In this document: positions 63,249-64,000 of the stretch, in pieces
Position numbering within the stretch: position 1 is the first letter of the stretch
Layout of the letters: each line of letters begins with the position of its first letter
Assembly (NCBI RefSeq): GCF_009765705.1
Contig: NZ_LMUX01000016.1
Location: 1 to 64,000, forward strand
DNA length: 64,000 nt
Source: Burkholderia sp. L27(2015)
GTDB lineage: Bacteria; Pseudomonadota; Gammaproteobacteria; Burkholderiales; Burkholderiaceae
Reading direction: 5' to 3'
The notes under the pieces: model-generated
Databases searched by the model: none
Seen by the model: only the letters and a program-made list of their open reading frames with translations
Told to the model about the DNA's origin: nothing
Position numbers and translations under genes: made by a program

Positions 63249-63542
63249 GTGGTCTTGCACCGCGATGAAGGACGGGCTGTCATGTGTTTTTTACCCAACA
63301 CTTACCTTCGATCCGCCCGCCAGACTTATGCCTTGGCGCGCTCACACAAGGTTTTTCAGGGCCTGTTGGCGCGGCACCCGCCGCTCACCCTCGCAATCGA
63401 TCCGGCTTGGCCGTCCATGCCGTAATGTTGGCGGGTAATGCGGTGCCGCCCGTTCGAATATTAGATGCCGGCAGAACCCGACTGGCAGGGTTTCATAGTC
63501 ACGAGGTAGCACCAACGCGGCATAAGGATAGGAGCACGGGGA

Positions 63543-64000
63543 ATGTTCATTGACAGCCGAAGTGTCGAAGAAGGGACGGTCGTTGAGTCCACGGTTTGCA
63601 TCATTGGCGGCGGCGTGGCTGGCATCACGCTCGCGCTGGAGATGCAAAAACAGCATATAGATACCTGCTTGCTCGAGAGCGGCGGACTAAAACCCGATGA
63701 CGAAACGCGTGACTTATATCGCGGTGAGAACGTCGGCGTGCCTTACACGTTCGCCGACGGCAGCCGCAGCCGCTTTCTCGGCGGCAGCAGCAATTGTTGG
63801 GGCGGCTGGTGCCGTCCGTTCGATCCGTGGGATTTCGACAAACGCGATTGGGTGGCCCATAGCGGCTGGCCGTTCGGTTTCGAGGAGCTGGGACCGTATT
63901 ACGCTCGTACGCACGCGCTGCTAAAGCTAGGCGAGAATAACTTCGATCCGGCGCATTGGGAGGCCGCAATCGGCCGGGGCGACGTGCGACGGTTCCCGCT
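63543..64000 (+). CDS. GMC-family FAD oxidoreductase (N-terminal part)
   Basis: 152 codons are visible; it continues past the right edge. VCIIGGGVAGITLALEMQ binds FAD. RFLGGSSNCWGGWCRPFDPWDF is the GMC signature (shown here in part: LGGSSNCWGGWCRP). Start ATG 63543. No signal peptide. Relatives oxidise alcohols, and in EPS loci they may act on a sugar or lipid-linked sugar; the C-terminal half with the catalytic His is off the window. Confidence 0.85.
   Translation, partial: MFIDSRSVEEGTVVESTVCIIGGGVAGITLALEMQKQHIDTCLLESGGLKPDDETRDLYRGENVGVPYTFADGSRSRFLGGSSNCWGGWCRPFDPWDFDKRDWVAHSGWPFGFEELGPYYARTHALLKLGENNFDPAHWEAAIGRGDVRRFP

Overview
This window looks like a chromosomal segment from a member of the Burkholderiaceae (Burkholderia sensu lato). 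The evidence is gene content: an NAD-dependent Fds formate dehydrogenase with an FdsR-type regulator, a cepacian-like exopolysaccharide (EPS) locus, a BerB/VpsR-like sigma-54 activator, a Tle1-type type VI effector with DUF3304 lipoproteins, and class I fructose-bisphosphatase and aminopeptidase N of betaproteobacterial type. The genus cannot be fixed by eye. I see no rRNA, tRNA, CRISPR array or intact insertion sequence.

Layout. 1-279 is the start of a branched-chain amino-acid binding protein. 981-3677 is a small antibacterial effector/immunity island (Tle1-like lipase between two DUF3304 lipoproteins). 3833-4747 is glutaminase. 4840-5596 is a DUF4258 toxin / HTH antitoxin pair bracketed by two 123-bp direct copies of the ends of both neighbouring genes, a scar of how it arrived. 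5785-13349 is a catabolic locus: TRAP transporter, VOC protein, RuBisCO-like protein and DUF1537 kinase, with a divergent LacI regulator, probably for an apiose-derived or similar acid sugar. 13423-24388 is housekeeping and envelope: fbp, pepN, a DUF4136 lipoprotein, dsbB, a PuuD-like amidotransferase, a TPR protein, an ArsR/CDF metal efflux pair and crcB. 24613-31091 is fdsGBAD plus fdsR. 31870-36870 holds a degenerate GGDEF protein, four small conserved proteins, a Crp/Fnr regulator and an ElaA-like acetyltransferase.

From 36931 to the right edge is an exopolysaccharide region. A BerB/VpsR-like sigma-54 activator comes first, then a glycosyltransferase, an acetyltransferase, a PAP2 phosphatase, and two paralogous DJ-1/AraC regulators that bracket galU, a GDP-mannose hydrolase and a secreted glycosidase. 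The assembly genes follow: manC, an undecaprenyl-phosphate hexosyltransferase, a Wza-type exporter, a Wzc-type tyrosine kinase, gmd, fcl, two glycosyltransferases, an acyltransferase and the start of a GMC oxidoreductase. Together they make GDP-mannose, GDP-fucose and UDP-glucose, start the lipid-linked repeat unit, decorate it and export it. The polymerase and flippase are not in the window. A good sigma-54 promoter match at 48787-48802 links the activator to this region.

Most notable: the repeat-bracketed toxin-antitoxin cassette, the RuBisCO-like catabolic locus, the sigma-54 circuit around the EPS genes, the paired regulators that lack the DJ-1 cysteine, the formate dehydrogenase operon without fdsC, and several perfect inverted repeats at regulatory positions.
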